DNA of 43,028 nt from Cryobacterium algoritolerans (GCF_004402785.1 NZ_SOFP01000029.1:1-43028); one strand, 5' to 3'; numbered from the stretch's first letter, positions 1-8,235 are shown. Numbers and translations: made by a program. Notes: generated from the letters alone by a model not told the origin.

Positions 1-122
1 ACGAGGCGATGGCCATGATCGTGCGCGGCTTCATCGAACCGATCGCCCGGGAACTCCCCATGGAGTATGCCCTCGAACTCAACAAGCTCATTGAAATGGG
101 CATGGAAGGGTCGGTCGGCTAG
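1..122 (+). CDS. sufB: Fe-S cluster assembly protein SufB, C-terminal end (partial)
   Basis: The window opens inside a reading frame whose first complete codon is at base 3; it gives 39 residues beginning [20 protein letters not shown] and a TAG stop at 120-122. This is the conserved tail of SufB, the scaffold subunit of the SufBC2D complex that builds Fe-S clusters in the cytoplasm (family knowledge). The next gene, sufD, starts at the base directly after the stop, so the two are one operon. The N-terminal part of SufB lies outside the window, so nothing can be said about its cluster ligands. Confidence 0.9.
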   Translation, partial: EAMAMIVRGFIEPIARELPMEYALELNKLIEMGMEGSVG

Positions 123-1322
123 ATGTCCGCGACCGCAATCCTGACTACCGCCATGCCCACTGCCGGGCAGCACGGCATCACCGAGCACTCGGACGGCCGT
201 TTCGGCTACGTTCCGGTGCAGACCCGTTCCGACCGGTTCACGAGCGTGAACGTGGCCGACTTCGGACCCGTCACGGGCCGCGAGGCGGTCTGGAAGCTGT
301 CCCCGGTGAAGAAGTTCACCGATCTGACCACGGGTGCGCTCGACGGGTCGCAGTACCCGGTCGAGTCGATATCCGTTGCCGGCGTCAGTGTCGCCTGGGT
401 CGGTCGGGGGGATTCCCGCATCGGCTCAGCCGGCGCCCCCGAAGAGCGGGCGTCGGCGAATGCATGGTCGAGTTTCGAGAAGGCTCTCGCCATTACGATC
501 AGCGGCGAGGAGGCCAAGGAGATCACGGTTACCCGTGCCCAGCTGGGTTCCGGGCCGCGCGGTGCGCACACGATCATCGAGGCCAAGCCGTTCAGCCGGG
601 CGATCCTGATCCTGTCGAACACGGGCGAGGCTCGGCTGACCGAGAACGTCGAGATCATCCTGGGCGAGTCGGCGAACCTGACGGTGGTGAGCCTGCAGGA
701 ATGGGGCGACACGGCCGTGCACCTGACGAACCACTTCGCGACCATCGGCCGCGACGCGCGCCTCAAGCACGTCGTGGTGACCCTGGGCGGCAGCATCGTG
801 CGGGTGAACCCGTCGGTGCGACTGTCCGGGGCCGGTTCGGACACGGAACTGTTGGGGCTGTACTTCGCCGACGCCGGCCAGCACCTCGAGCAGCAGGTGT
901 TCGTCAACCATGCCGCGCCGAACAGTCGCAGCCGGGTGACGTACAAAGGGGCGTTGCAGGGCCAGGGTGCCCGCACCGTGTGGATCGGCGACGTGCTGAT
1001 CGGGCGGGATGCCGCCGGCACCGACAGCTACGAGCAGAACCGTAACCTTGTGCTCACCGAGGGCACCCGGGCGGACTCGATCCCGAATCTGGAGATCGAG
1101 ACCGGCGACATCAAGGGCGCCGGGCACGCGAGCGCGACCGGCCGCTTCGACGACGAGCAACTGTTCTACCTGCAGTCGCGAGGCATCACCGAAGACGAGG
1201 CCCGGCGCCTCGTCGTGCGCGGCTTCCTCAGCGAAATCGTGCAGCAGATCGGATCCCCGGTGCTCGAAGAGCGCCTCCAGGCGGCCATCGAAGCAGAACT
1301 CACCGAGAGCACCCCGGCCTAA
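123..1322 (+). CDS. sufD: Fe-S cluster assembly protein SufD
   Basis: SufD pairs with SufB and the ATPase SufC in the cytoplasmic Fe-S scaffold complex. The 399-residue product has the usual family length. The C-terminal half carries the typical beta-helix core, with the stretch NSRSRVTYKGALQGQGARTV, then a D-S-Y-E-Q-N-R-N-L-V-L segment and the G-A-G-H-A-S-A-T-G motif with the conserved histidine, followed by the helical FYLQSRGI...A.RLVVRGF end shared with SufB. The ATG start directly follows the sufB stop, so translation is probably coupled. sufC follows after about 80 bases. There is no sign of truncation. Confidence 0.95.
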   Translation: MSATAILTTAMPTAGQHGITEHSDGRFGYVPVQTRSDRFTSVNVADFGPVTGREAVWKLSPVKKFTDLTTGALDGSQYPVESISVAGVSVAWVGRGDSRIGSAGAPEERASANAWSSFEKALAITISGEEAKEITVTRAQLGSGPRGAHTIIEAKPFSRAILILSNTGEARLTENVEIILGESANLTVVSLQEWGDTAVHLTNHFATIGRDARLKHVVVTLGGSIVRVNPSVRLSGAGSDTELLGLYFADAGQHLEQQVFVNHAAPNSRSRVTYKGALQGQGARTVWIGDVLIGRDAAGTDSYEQNRNLVLTEGTRADSIPNLEIETGDIKGAGHASATGRFDDEQLFYLQSRGITEDEARRLVVRGFLSEIVQQIGSPVLEERLQAAIEAELTESTPA

Positions 1323-1402
1323 GCATCCGGCTCACTCTGGCCGATACATCGGCCACTCCACCCTTTTCACGGCGCGCGCGCCGACGAACGAAAGTGAATT
1401 CC

Positions 1403-2167
1403 ATGTCAGTTCTACAGATCATCGACCTGCACGTCAGTGTCGAGACCGACCAGGGCACCAAGCAGATCCTGCACGGGGTGAACCTGACCATCAACGAGGG
1501 CGAGATCCACGCCATCATGGGCCCCAACGGCTCCGGCAAGTCCACCCTCGCCTATACGATCGCGGGCCACCCCAAGTACACCGTCGACAGCGGTTCGATC
1601 CTGCTCGATGGCGAAGAGGTCACCACGATGACCGTGGACCAGCGCGCCCGCGCCGGGCTGTTCCTGGCCATGCAGTACCCGGTCGAGATCCCCGGCGTGA
1701 CCGTGACGAACTTCCTCCGCACCGCCAAGACCGCCACCGATGGAGTCGCGCCGCCCATCCGCACCTGGATCAAGGAGGTGCGCGACTCCATGAAGCAGCT
1801 CCGGATGGACAAGAGCTTCGCCGAGCGCAACGTGAACGAGGGCTTCTCGGGCGGAGAGAAGAAGCGCAACGAGATCCTCCAGCTCGAACTGCTGAGGCCC
1901 CGGTTCGCCGTGCTCGACGAGACCGACTCCGGCCTCGACGTCGACGCGCTCAAGATCGTGTCGGAGGGCGTCAACCGGGCCAAGGAGAACACCGGCCTGG
2001 GTCTGCTCCTGATCACCCACTACACCCGCATCCTGCGCTACATCACGCCGGACTTCGTGCACGTCTTCGTCGACGGACGGATCGCCGAACAGGGTGGCCC
2101 CGAGCTCGCCGACCGGCTCGAAGACGAGGGCTACGATCGGTACCAGAGCAAGGCGGTGGCGCGTTGA
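1403..2167 (+). CDS. sufC: Fe-S cluster assembly ATPase SufC
   Basis: SufC is the ABC-type ATPase that drives conformational change in SufBC2D. The 254-residue product has Walker A GPNGSGKST (about residues 40-48), the signature FSGGEKKRNE, Walker B with FAVLDETDSGLD, and the H-loop ITHY. The SufC-type DETDSGLD and the KK after the signature separate it from transport ATPases. I chose ATG 1403 rather than the in-frame GTG at 1394 because the purine-rich GAAAGTGA lies at a suitable distance before 1403. The stop TGA overlaps the TTG start of the next gene, so the two are translationally coupled. Confidence 0.95.
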   Translation: MSVLQIIDLHVSVETDQGTKQILHGVNLTINEGEIHAIMGPNGSGKSTLAYTIAGHPKYTVDSGSILLDGEEVTTMTVDQRARAGLFLAMQYPVEIPGVTVTNFLRTAKTATDGVAPPIRTWIKEVRDSMKQLRMDKSFAERNVNEGFSGGEKKRNEILQLELLRPRFAVLDETDSGLDVDALKIVSEGVNRAKENTGLGLLLITHYTRILRYITPDFVHVFVDGRIAEQGGPELADRLEDEGYDRYQSKAVAR

Positions 2168-2538
2168 GCCTGGACACGGACACCGCGAAAGCTGCCCCGA
2201 TCGAGACGGCCGAATCCACCCTGAGCGCGAAGCGATTCGACGACGTCCAGGAGGCCCTCAAGGACGTCATCGACCCAGAACTCGGCATCAACATCGTCGA
2301 CCTCGGGCTGATCTACGACCTGGGCTGGGACGACGAGAACAACGCCCTGATCATCCACATGACCCTCACGTCGGCCGGCTGCCCGCTGACCGACGTGCTC
2401 GAGGAGCAGACCGGCATCGCCCTGGACGGCGTCGTCGATGCGTTCCGCATCAACTGGGTCTGGATGCCGCCGTGGGGCATTGAGAAGATCACCGACGACG
2501 GCCGGGAGATGATGAGCGCCCTTGGTTTCACCATCTAA
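2164..2538 (+). CDS. DUF59/MIP18 family metal-sulfur cluster assembly factor (SufT-like)
   Basis: Small (124 residues) cytoplasmic DUF59-family protein; members act as accessory factors in maturation of Fe-S proteins. The core is visible as FDDVQEALKDVIDPELGINI, then VDLGLIYDL and the conserved cysteine in TSAGCPLTDVLEEQ. The start is a TTG at 2164 that overlaps the sufC stop (TTGA). An AAGGCGG stretch about seven bases upstream serves as the ribosome site, and no ATG or GTG is available in this frame nearby. In many actinobacterial SUF operons sufS and sufU lie between sufC and this gene; here they are absent. Confidence 0.9.
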   Translation: MSLDTDTAKAAPIETAESTLSAKRFDDVQEALKDVIDPELGINIVDLGLIYDLGWDDENNALIIHMTLTSAGCPLTDVLEEQTGIALDGVVDAFRINWVWMPPWGIEKITDDGREMMSALGFTI

Positions 2539-2598
2539 CCGGCCGGATCAGCGCCGCACGGGCCCCGCATCGCACCTCCCTCTGAGAGGAGCGGCGCG

Positions 2599-2922
2599 GT
2601 GACCTATGTGATCGCGCTGCCCTGCGTCGATGTGAAGGACCGCGCCTGCGTTGACGAGTGCCCGGTCGACTGCATCTACGAGGGCGACCGCGCCCTCTAT
2701 ATCCATCCGGACGAGTGCATCGACTGCGGCGCCTGCGAGCCGGTCTGCCCGGTCGAGGCAATCTACTACGAGGATGACCTTCCCGAGGAATGGGCCGACT
2801 ACTACAAGGCCAATGTCGAGTTCTTCGACGACATCGGCTCGCCCGGCGGGGCGGCCAAGTCCGGGGTGTTTCAGAAGGATCACCCGATCATCGCCGCCCT
2901 GCCACCGCAGGTGGCGTCCTAG
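2599..2922 (+). CDS. fdxA: Seven-iron ferredoxin (3Fe-4S/4Fe-4S)
   Basis: Small acidic electron carrier of 107 residues, the standard length for actinobacterial FdxA. The first cluster set is C9, C17, C21 and C25 in [18 protein letters not shown]. The second is the classic C-x2-C-x2-C-x3-C-P in [12 protein letters not shown] (C40, C43, C46, C50). The start is GTG 2599, with GAGAGGAG some eight bases upstream. It follows the SUF genes by 60 bases in the same direction, so it could be co-transcribed and is a plausible client of the assembly machinery, but it may also have its own promoter in that gap. Confidence 0.95.
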   Translation: MTYVIALPCVDVKDRACVDECPVDCIYEGDRALYIHPDECIDCGACEPVCPVEAIYYEDDLPEEWADYYKANVEFFDDIGSPGGAAKSGVFQKDHPIIAALPPQVAS

Positions 2923-3072
2923 GCGCTCCGGCCGCCGGAACCGCCGCGCCCCGCGAGGAGCGGATGCGGCGGTGCACCGGCTGCATCCCGCGGTGACGAC
3001 GGCGCACACGTTCGCCGGGTCCATCGATGCCCCTCGACTGGCCTCGGTGGTTCCCCACGCCTCGGCGCGTCG

Positions 3073-3088
3073 ACCCGGCCAACCGGGT
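3073..3088. terminator. Short hairpin between convergent genes
   Basis: ACCCGG-CCAA-CCGGGT is a perfect six-base-pair stem with a four-base loop. It lies between the end of the ferredoxin gene and the end of the decarboxylase gene on the opposite strand. There is no T-run, so its role as a terminator is only suggested by position. The rest of 2923-3130 shows no gene. Confidence 0.35.
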
Positions 3089-3130
3089 TCACATCGGTGC
3101 TGATCAGGACAATTCTATCGGGTGACGGCC

Positions 3131-4606
3131 TCAGTTGGCCGGCCCGGTGCCGGAATTCCCGGCCGTCGAACCGGCCGTCGCACCGGCCGTCGAACCGGCC
3201 GTCGCACCGGCCGCGTCAACCGAGGCGACCGCCCGCTCGAGGGCGGCCAGTGAGAGCGCGACGTCGTCGGCATCCGTGGACCAGTTGCTCACCGAGATGC
3301 GCAGCACGTCCCGGCCATGCCAGCGCGACCCGGACATCCAGGCCACGCCGCCGTTGAGCAGCGCCGTGGTCACCCGACGGGTGCGCTCGTCGTCACCGAA
3401 GCTGACACTGACCTGGGTGAACACCACCTCGTTCAGCACCAGGGCGCCGGGGATGCGCGCGATACCCGCTGCGAGTTCTGCCGCCCGGTCGGCCAGCCGC
3501 TCCACGAGGGCGATGGTGCCCGCGCGGCCGAGGGACCGGAGCGCGGCCCACACGGTCACGCCGCGGGCACGTCGAGAGAGCTCCGGCACCTTGTCGAACG
3601 GGTCGCCCGGGCCGGAGCTGTCGGTGATGAGGTAGCTGGTGTGCACGCCGAAGGCCGCGCGCACGACGTCGGGCCTGGCCACGATCGCCATGCCGCAGTC
3701 GTAGGGAACGTTGAGCGTCTTATGCCCGTCGGTCGCCCAGGAGTCGGCGAGCTCGAGTCCGGCCAGGGCCTCCCGGTAGCGCCGGCTCACCGCCGCCCAG
3801 AGACCGAACGCGCCGTCGACGTGCACCCAGGCCCCGCGATCGTGTGCGACGGCGATCGCGTCCGCCATCGGGTCGAACGCGCCGGAGTGCAGATTGCCTG
3901 CCTGCAGGCAGACGATGGCCGGGCCGACCGGGACTGCACCGTCGTCCATGGCGGCGGCCAGCGCGTCGGGCCGGATGCGACCCTGCTCGTCGGCGTCGAC
4001 GAGGATGGGCGCGCCGAGGCCGAGGTAGCGCAGCACCAGGTCGATGACGTCGTGCCGCTCAGCCCCCGCGAACACCCGGATGCGCGGCGCCCCGCTCAGC
4101 CCGAGGCCGGCGAGATCCCAGCCGACCCGGTCGAGCACGGCCTGCCTGCCCGCGGCGAGGCCGACGAAGTTGGCCGTGGTCCCGCCGGTCGTGAAGCCCA
4201 CGTCCGACCTGGGTGGCAGGCGCAGTAGGTCGAGCAGCCACCCTGCGGCGGCCTCCTCCGCCGCGGCGACGGCCGGACTGGCAAATCGCATGCCCGCGTT
4301 CTGGTCCCACGCGCTGACCAGCCAGTCGGCCGCAAGCGCCGCCGGGAGGGTTCCCCCGATCACCCAGCCGAAGAAGCGACCGGAGGGCATCGCCATCAGG
4401 CCGGGTTCGGCCAGGCGCGCGAGTTCGTCGATGACCTCGGCCGGGTCGGTCGGCTGCTCCGGCAGCGGCGCTGCGAATCCGGCACGCAACTCGTCGGCGG
4501 TGCGCGACGGGCCCACCGGGCGGGCGGGAACGGACGCGAGCCACTCCATGGCGTGCACTCTCGCCCGTTGCAGCGCCGCCTCGAAGGCGTCCGGCTGGGC
4601 CGACAT
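3131..4606 (-). CDS. Pyridoxal-dependent group II decarboxylase (aspartate/aromatic amino acid type)
   Basis: Cytoplasmic PLP enzyme of the group II decarboxylase family (PF00282 type), 491 residues. The PLP aspartate is in WVHVDGAFGLWA and the Schiff-base lysine in DSWATDGHKTLNVPYDCG. The substrate cannot be read from the sequence: aromatic amino acids, glutamate or diaminobutyrate are all possible for the family. The chosen start is the ATG at 4606 (MSAQPDAFE), not the longer frame to 4714, because TACACT lies exactly six bases before it, fitting a leaderless transcript. The last 20 or so residues are a simple A-G-A-T/A-G-S-T repeat encoded by a 12-bp tandem repeat and are probably not part of the folded enzyme. 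Confidence 0.85.
   Translation of the reverse strand: MSAQPDAFEAALQRARVHAMEWLASVPARPVGPSRTADELRAGFAAPLPEQPTDPAEVIDELARLAEPGLMAMPSGRFFGWVIGGTLPAALAADWLVSAWDQNAGMRFASPAVAAAEEAAAGWLLDLLRLPPRSDVGFTTGGTTANFVGLAAGRQAVLDRVGWDLAGLGLSGAPRIRVFAGAERHDVIDLVLRYLGLGAPILVDADEQGRIRPDALAAAMDDGAVPVGPAIVCLQAGNLHSGAFDPMADAIAVAHDRGAWVHVDGAFGLWAAVSRRYREALAGLELADSWATDGHKTLNVPYDCGMAIVARPDVVRAAFGVHTSYLITDSSGPGDPFDKVPELSRRARGVTVWAALRSLGRAGTIALVERLADRAAELAAGIARIPGALVLNEVVFTQVSVSFGDDERTRRVTTALLNGGVAWMSGSRWHGRDVLRISVSNWSTDADDVALSLAALERAVASVDAAGATAGSTAGATAGSTAGNSGTGPAN
3159..3218. repeat. 12-bp tandem repeat, five copies, inside the decarboxylase 3' end
   Basis: Five consecutive 12-base units alternate CCGGCCGTCGAA and CCGGCCGTCGCA, the last one diverged. 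Because 12 is a multiple of three, expansion keeps the frame; on the minus strand it encodes alternating A-G-A-T and A-G-S-T. Confidence 0.9.
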
Positions 4607-4612
4607 GGGGCC

Positions 4613-4618
4613 AGTGTA
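4613..4618 (-). promoter_or_regulatory. -10 hexamer TACACT for a leaderless decarboxylase transcript
   Basis: TACACT on the minus strand ends six bases before ATG 4606. This spacing would put the transcription start at the start codon. No clear -35 element is visible. Confidence 0.5.
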
Positions 4619-4698
4619 GCCCCCCGCGGGTCGATCGGGTCGGCTAGTTTTGGAGTGGACGGCCGCGACAGACCGATGACACCCACCGAGGATTCCCC

Positions 4699-5958
4699 GT
4701 GACCCAGCCAGCACACCCGAACGGTACGACCGGTACGACCGGTCCCAGCCGGGTGGCCCCCGGCCTCCTTGCCTGGCGCAACGCCGTTTTCGTGATCTTC
4801 TTCCTCAGCGGGCTCAGCCTTGCCACCTGGATGTCGCGGATCCCGGCCGTGCGCGACGGGCTGCGGCTGAGCACCGCCGAGGTCGGCCTCCTCATTTTCG
4901 GTCTCTCCGCCGGGTCGGTGTTCGGCCTCGTCGCCGCCGTGTGGATGCTCGGCCGATTCGGCGCGCGACGGTCGATGCTGCAGAGCGCCTCACTCTCGGT
5001 CGTCGGGCTGATCCTCGTCGGAGCCGGCTCCAGCCTGCTCACCTCAGCTCCCTTCGTCTTCTTCGGCCTTGCCCTTGTCGGCTTCGGTATCGGCTCGCTC
5101 GACGTCGTGATGAATGTGGAGGGCGCGGCGGCGGAGCGCGAGATCGGCAAGACCCTGATGCCGCTGATGCACGCCTGCTTCAGCCTCGGCACCGTGGTCG
5201 GGGCCCTCATCGGCGCCGGCGCCTCCCTCGTCGGGCTCCCGGTGCACTGGCACCTGCTCGGGATCGCCATCCTCGTGCTGGCCGCTGCGGTCGTCGCCGT
5301 GCCGTACATCCCACTGGTCGACCCGCGCCCCGAGACCGCGGCCGATTCAGCCGCCGGCCCGCAGACCCGGCGCGAACGGTTGCGCCGGAGCCTCACCGTC
5401 TGGGCGGACCTGAAGATCCTGCTGATCGGAGTGATCGTGCTCGGGATGACCTTCGCCGAGGGTTCGGCGAACGACTGGCTGGCCCTGGCCTCCGTCGATG
5501 GGCATGGCCTCAGCAACACCGAGGGCGCGATCGTCTTCGGAGTGTTCGTGGCGGCAATGACGGTCGGCCGGGTGCTCGGCGGCCCCGTGATCGACCGGTT
5601 CGGGCGCGTGCCGGTACTGCGCAGTTGCGCGGTTCTCGGCGGGCTCGGCCTGCTCCTGTTCATCCTGGCGCCCAGCCACGCCCTGATCTATTGCGGCACG
5701 GTGCTCTGGGGCCTGGGTGCCTCCCTTGGCTTCCCGGTGGGCATGTCGGCCGCCGCGGACGACACGAAGAATGCCGCCGCGCGGGTGAGCGCGGTGGCCA
5801 TGATCGGCTATTTCGCGTTCCTGGTCGGCCCCCCGGTGCTCGGGATGCTCGGCCAGGCCTGGGGCATCCTGAGCGCCCTGTTCCTGATCCTCGGGCTGAT
5901 GGTGCTTGCCGGACTGGCCGCACCGGCCGCGCGCGAAACCCGACACGTCTCCGGTTAG
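4699..5958 (+). CDS. MFS transporter, YbjJ-like
   Basis: Twelve-helix major facilitator protein of 419 residues. The first helix and loop read AVFVIFFLSGLSLATWMSRI followed by PAVRDGL, typical of the YbjJ/FucP-like branch. A duplicated MFS loop motif is visible at GRFGARRS (loop 2-3) and at DRFGRVPVLR (loop 8-9). A hydrophilic central loop (about residues 205-235) separates the two halves. The substrate is not deducible. The GTG start at 4699 has a GAGG stretch about seven bases upstream. It is divergent from the decarboxylase gene, with 92 bases between them, and nucS follows in the same direction with its own probable promoter. Confidence 0.85.
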   Translation: MTQPAHPNGTTGTTGPSRVAPGLLAWRNAVFVIFFLSGLSLATWMSRIPAVRDGLRLSTAEVGLLIFGLSAGSVFGLVAAVWMLGRFGARRSMLQSASLSVVGLILVGAGSSLLTSAPFVFFGLALVGFGIGSLDVVMNVEGAAAEREIGKTLMPLMHACFSLGTVVGALIGAGASLVGLPVHWHLLGIAILVLAAAVVAVPYIPLVDPRPETAADSAAGPQTRRERLRRSLTVWADLKILLIGVIVLGMTFAEGSANDWLALASVDGHGLSNTEGAIVFGVFVAAMTVGRVLGGPVIDRFGRVPVLRSCAVLGGLGLLLFILAPSHALIYCGTVLWGLGASLGFPVGMSAAADDTKNAAARVSAVAMIGYFAFLVGPPVLGMLGQAWGILSALFLILGLMVLAGLAAPAARETRHVSG

Positions 5959-5961
5959 GCT
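5956..5961 (+). promoter_or_regulatory. -10 hexamer TAGGCT for leaderless nucS
   Basis: TAGGCT ends exactly six bases before GTG 5968. No ribosome binding site precedes the GTG, so the mRNA probably begins at the start codon. The hexamer overlaps the stop of the MFS gene. Confidence 0.6.
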
Positions 5962-5967
5962 CATCGG

Positions 5968-6663
5968 GTGCGTCTCGTTATTGCCCAATGCTCCGTTGAC
6001 TACGCCGGAAGGCTCAGTGCGCATCTGCCGCTGGCCACCCGGCTGCTGATGATCAAGTCCGACGGCAGTGTGCTCGTGCACTCCGACGGTGGCTCGTACA
6101 AGCCGCTGAACTGGATGAGCCCGCCGTGCGCCCTCCAGGTCGCCCCGCCCGATGACGACCAGGCGGATGCCGGCGTCACCGAGGTCTGGACGGTCACCCA
6201 CGCCAAGACCGCAGACCAGCTCATCGTCAGCATCTACGAGGTGCTGCACGACTCGGCCCACGAGCTGGGAATCGACCCGGGGCTGATCAAGGACGGCGTC
6301 GAGGCTCACCTGCAGAAGCTGCTGGCCGAGCACATCCACCTGCTCGGGGACGGCCACACCCTCGTGCGTCGCGAATACATGACGGCGATCGGCCCGGTCG
6401 ACATCCTCGCCAGGGACGCCGCGGGCGGCTCGGTCGCGGTCGAGCTCAAACGCCGCGGGGACATCGACGGGGTCGAGCAGCTCACCCGGTATCTTGAGCT
6501 GATGAACCGGGATCCGCACCTGGCCCCGGTAGCCGGGGTGTTCGCGGCGCAGATCATCAAACCGCAGGCGCGCATGCTCGCCGAGGACCGCGGCATCCGT
6601 TGCCTGGTGCTCGACTACGACGCCATGCGCGGTCTCGACGACACCCAGTCCAAGCTGTTCTAG
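5968..6663 (+). CDS. nucS: Mismatch-specific endonuclease NucS/EndoMS
   Basis: NucS is the actinobacterial/archaeal endonuclease that cuts at mismatched bases and replaces MutS/MutL (family knowledge). The 231-residue product starts [20 protein letters not shown] and runs into [28 protein letters not shown], the conserved N-terminal dimer domain. The PD-(D/E)xK nuclease core is seen as [16 protein letters not shown]...VAVELKRRG with the catalytic D, E and K, then [10 protein letters not shown]. The C-terminus ends in ...LDDTQSKLF, resembling the tail that binds the beta clamp in this family. No truncation is seen. NucS pathways do not correct indels, which may bear on the short tandem repeats and the frameshift elsewhere in the window. 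Confidence 0.95.
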   Translation: MRLVIAQCSVDYAGRLSAHLPLATRLLMIKSDGSVLVHSDGGSYKPLNWMSPPCALQVAPPDDDQADAGVTEVWTVTHAKTADQLIVSIYEVLHDSAHELGIDPGLIKDGVEAHLQKLLAEHIHLLGDGHTLVRREYMTAIGPVDILARDAAGGSVAVELKRRGDIDGVEQLTRYLELMNRDPHLAPVAGVFAAQIIKPQARMLAEDRGIRCLVLDYDAMRGLDDTQSKLF

Positions 6664-6677
6664 GCCCGAAGCGGGCC
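6663..6677 (+). terminator. Short hairpin after nucS
   Basis: GGCCCG-AAG-CGGGCC, a six-pair GC stem with a three-base loop, lies immediately at the nucS stop codon. There is no T-run next to it. It may be a weak or factor-dependent terminator. Confidence 0.35.
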
Positions 6678-6785
6678 GCCGAACGCCGGGCCGCCACACA
6701 CGGCACAAGGGGCTGGCGGCCACGGCGAAACAGGAATGCGCTCCATTTTTTACTTTACGGTGCAGGAGTTTGCGGCCATTCCGCC

Positions 6786-6791
6786 TAGGAT
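6786..6791 (+). promoter_or_regulatory. -10 hexamer TAGGAT for leaderless HAD phosphatase gene
   Basis: TAGGAT ends six bases before GTG 6798, and there is no ribosome binding site. An AT-rich stretch with a T6 run lies some 35 bases further upstream. Confidence 0.6.
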
Positions 6792-6797
6792 GGGCGA

Positions 6798-7466
6798 GTG
6801 AATTCGACACTGACGCGCACCTGGAGCGCCATCCTCTTTGACCTCGACGGAACGATCACCGACTCCGCCCCGGCCATCACCAACTCCCTGGCCCGCACCT
6901 TCGCCCTCCTCGGCCGCCCGGTTCCGCCGGCAGCGGAACTCCTCGCCTACGTCGGCCCGCCCCTGCTCGCGGCCTTCCGTGAATACGCCGGGATGACGCC
7001 CGATGAGGCCCTCGAGGCCCTCGCCGTCTACCGGGCCGACTACCAGGGTGAGCATATGCTCGACACCGCCGTGTACCCCGGCGTGGCCGGCCTGCTCGAG
7101 CGCATCCACGAGGCGAAGATCCCGATGGCCCTGGCCACGAGCAAGCCCGAACACAGCGCCATCACGATCCTCGAACACTTCGACCTCGCTAAATACTTCA
7201 CGGTCATGGTCGGCGCGTCCGACACGGAAACGCGAAGCTCCAAGGCCGACATCGTGGAGGAGGCCCTGACCCGCCTCGGCGCCGTCGGCGCCAACCTTGC
7301 GGCCCCGGTCATGGTCGGCGACCGTAGCTACGACGCTGAGGGTGCCGCCGCCCACGGCGTTCCCACCATCCTCGTCGAGTGGGGCTACGGCTCCCCCGCC
7401 GAGGCCGCCGCCGCGACCGCCACGGTCTACTCGGTCGACCAGCTCGGCAGGCTCCTGCTCGGCTGA
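6798..7466 (+). CDS. HAD-superfamily phosphatase, phosphoglycolate phosphatase-like
   Basis: Cytoplasmic HAD hydrolase of 222 residues. Motif I is FDLDGTITDS with the nucleophile and acid/base aspartates, motif II the LATSK region, and motif III/IV K...VMVGDRSYDAEGA. The helical cap lies between motifs I and II (about residues 20-90), the arrangement of the Gph/PgmB subfamily. Phosphoglycolate is the best guess for a substrate, but these enzymes are broad. The start is GTG 6798, supported by the leaderless -10 spacing. A strong hairpin follows the gene. Confidence 0.85.
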   Translation: MNSTLTRTWSAILFDLDGTITDSAPAITNSLARTFALLGRPVPPAAELLAYVGPPLLAAFREYAGMTPDEALEALAVYRADYQGEHMLDTAVYPGVAGLLERIHEAKIPMALATSKPEHSAITILEHFDLAKYFTVMVGASDTETRSSKADIVEEALTRLGAVGANLAAPVMVGDRSYDAEGAAAHGVPTILVEWGYGSPAEAAAATATVYSVDQLGRLLLG

Positions 7467-7471
7467 TCCAC

Positions 7472-7535
7472 CCGACACACGAAAACGCACGAGGTGCCTT
7501 CCTTCCGGCGGCGCCTCGTGCGTTTCCTGTGTCGG
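7472..7535. terminator. Long hairpin, probably a bidirectional terminator
   Basis: A long interrupted stem: CCGACACA pairs with TGTGTCGG on the outside, and AAACGCACGAGGTGC pairs with GCGCCTCGTGCGTTT on the inside (one G-T pair), with a short loop. It sits between the HAD gene and the end of the hps gene on the other strand. Confidence 0.75.
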
Positions 7536-7571
7536 CGGCTTCATGCCGCCGAGACATGCCGCCCCTGACCC

Positions 7572-7621
7572 AGATGATCTGGCTCAGATGATCTGGCTCA
7601 GATGATCTGGCTCAGATGATC
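7572..7621. repeat. 14-bp tandem repeat, 3.6 copies, overlapping the hps stop codon
   Basis: Three full copies of AGATGATCTGGCTC followed by AGATGATC. The stop codon of hps (minus strand, 7612-7614) lies at the junction of the third copy and the partial one, so the other units are duplications of the gene's last codons into the 3' untranslated side. Confidence 0.95.
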
Positions 7622-8235
7622 GCCGCACGCAGGGCCCGGGCCGCGGCCGCCGGATCCTCCGCACCGTAGATCGCGCCGCCCGCGACGGCAACGGATGCGC
7701 CGGCCCGCTGCACGGAGGCGATGGTGGCAATGCTCACACCGCCCGCCAGCGAGAACGGCACCCGGGCCGTCTCGCCCTGGTTGAGCAGTGTCGCCAGGGA
7801 GAAGCCGGGCTCGGCCTGCTCGTCGAGGCCGGCATGCATCTCAACGAACGCGGCGCCGAGTTCGGTGACCTCCCGGGCGCGGGTCACCTTGTCGGCGACC
7901 CCGATCAGGTCGACGACGACTCCCTTGCCGTGCTTCTTAGCCGCTGCGACCGCCCCGGCGATGGTGCTGTCACCGGCCGCCCCGAGCACGGTCACCAGGT
8001 CGGCGCCGGCCGTGAACGCCAGGTCTGCCTCGAGTTCTCCGGCATCCATGGTCTTGAGGTCGGCGAAGACCGTCTTATCCGGGTGCGCCGCCTTGATGGC
8101 GGTCACGGCGCGCAGGCCTTCCGCCTTGATCAGCGGGGTGCCGAGTTCGATGATGTCCACGTGCGGCGCGACCTGTGCGGCCAGCGCGAGGGCCGCATCC
8201 GTGGTGACCACGTCCATGGCTACTTGAAGCTTCAT
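7612..8235 (-). CDS. hxlA: 3-hexulose-6-phosphate synthase
   Basis: The enzyme condenses formaldehyde with ribulose 5-phosphate to 3-hexulose 6-phosphate, the first step of the ribulose monophosphate route. The 207-residue product is a decarboxylase-fold TIM barrel: MKLQVAMDVVTTDAALALA, DIIELGTPLI, then the metal/substrate motif VFADLKTMDAGELEAD (D-x-K-x3-D type), VVVDLIGV, the E-x-H pair in FVEMHAGLDEQ and the phosphate loop FSLAGGVSIA / VAVAGGAIYGA. The start is ATG 8235 (MKLQVAM) behind AGAGAGAAG. The related KGPDC (UlaD) shares this fold; the adjacent isomerase makes the synthase reading much more likely. Confidence 0.9.
   Translation of the reverse strand: MKLQVAMDVVTTDAALALAAQVAPHVDIIELGTPLIKAEGLRAVTAIKAAHPDKTVFADLKTMDAGELEADLAFTAGADLVTVLGAAGDSTIAGAVAAAKKHGKGVVVDLIGVADKVTRAREVTELGAAFVEMHAGLDEQAEPGFSLATLLNQGETARVPFSLAGGVSIATIASVQRAGASVAVAGGAIYGAEDPAAAARALRAAII

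Noticed and set aside
1009..2163. Long plus-strand frame upstream of and in phase with the DUF59 gene as an N-terminal extension
   Set aside because: It runs through sufD and sufC in the wrong frame. The DUF59 homology begins only after TTG 2164.
5347..6810. Long minus-strand frame opposite the MFS gene and nucS
   Set aside because: It is antisense to nucS, whose catalytic motifs are intact; composition is that of a shadow frame.
7612..8235. Synthase gene as a 3-keto-L-gulonate-6-phosphate decarboxylase
   Set aside because: The fold is shared, but the partner gene is a clear 6-phospho-3-hexuloisomerase and no ascorbate-pathway gene is present.
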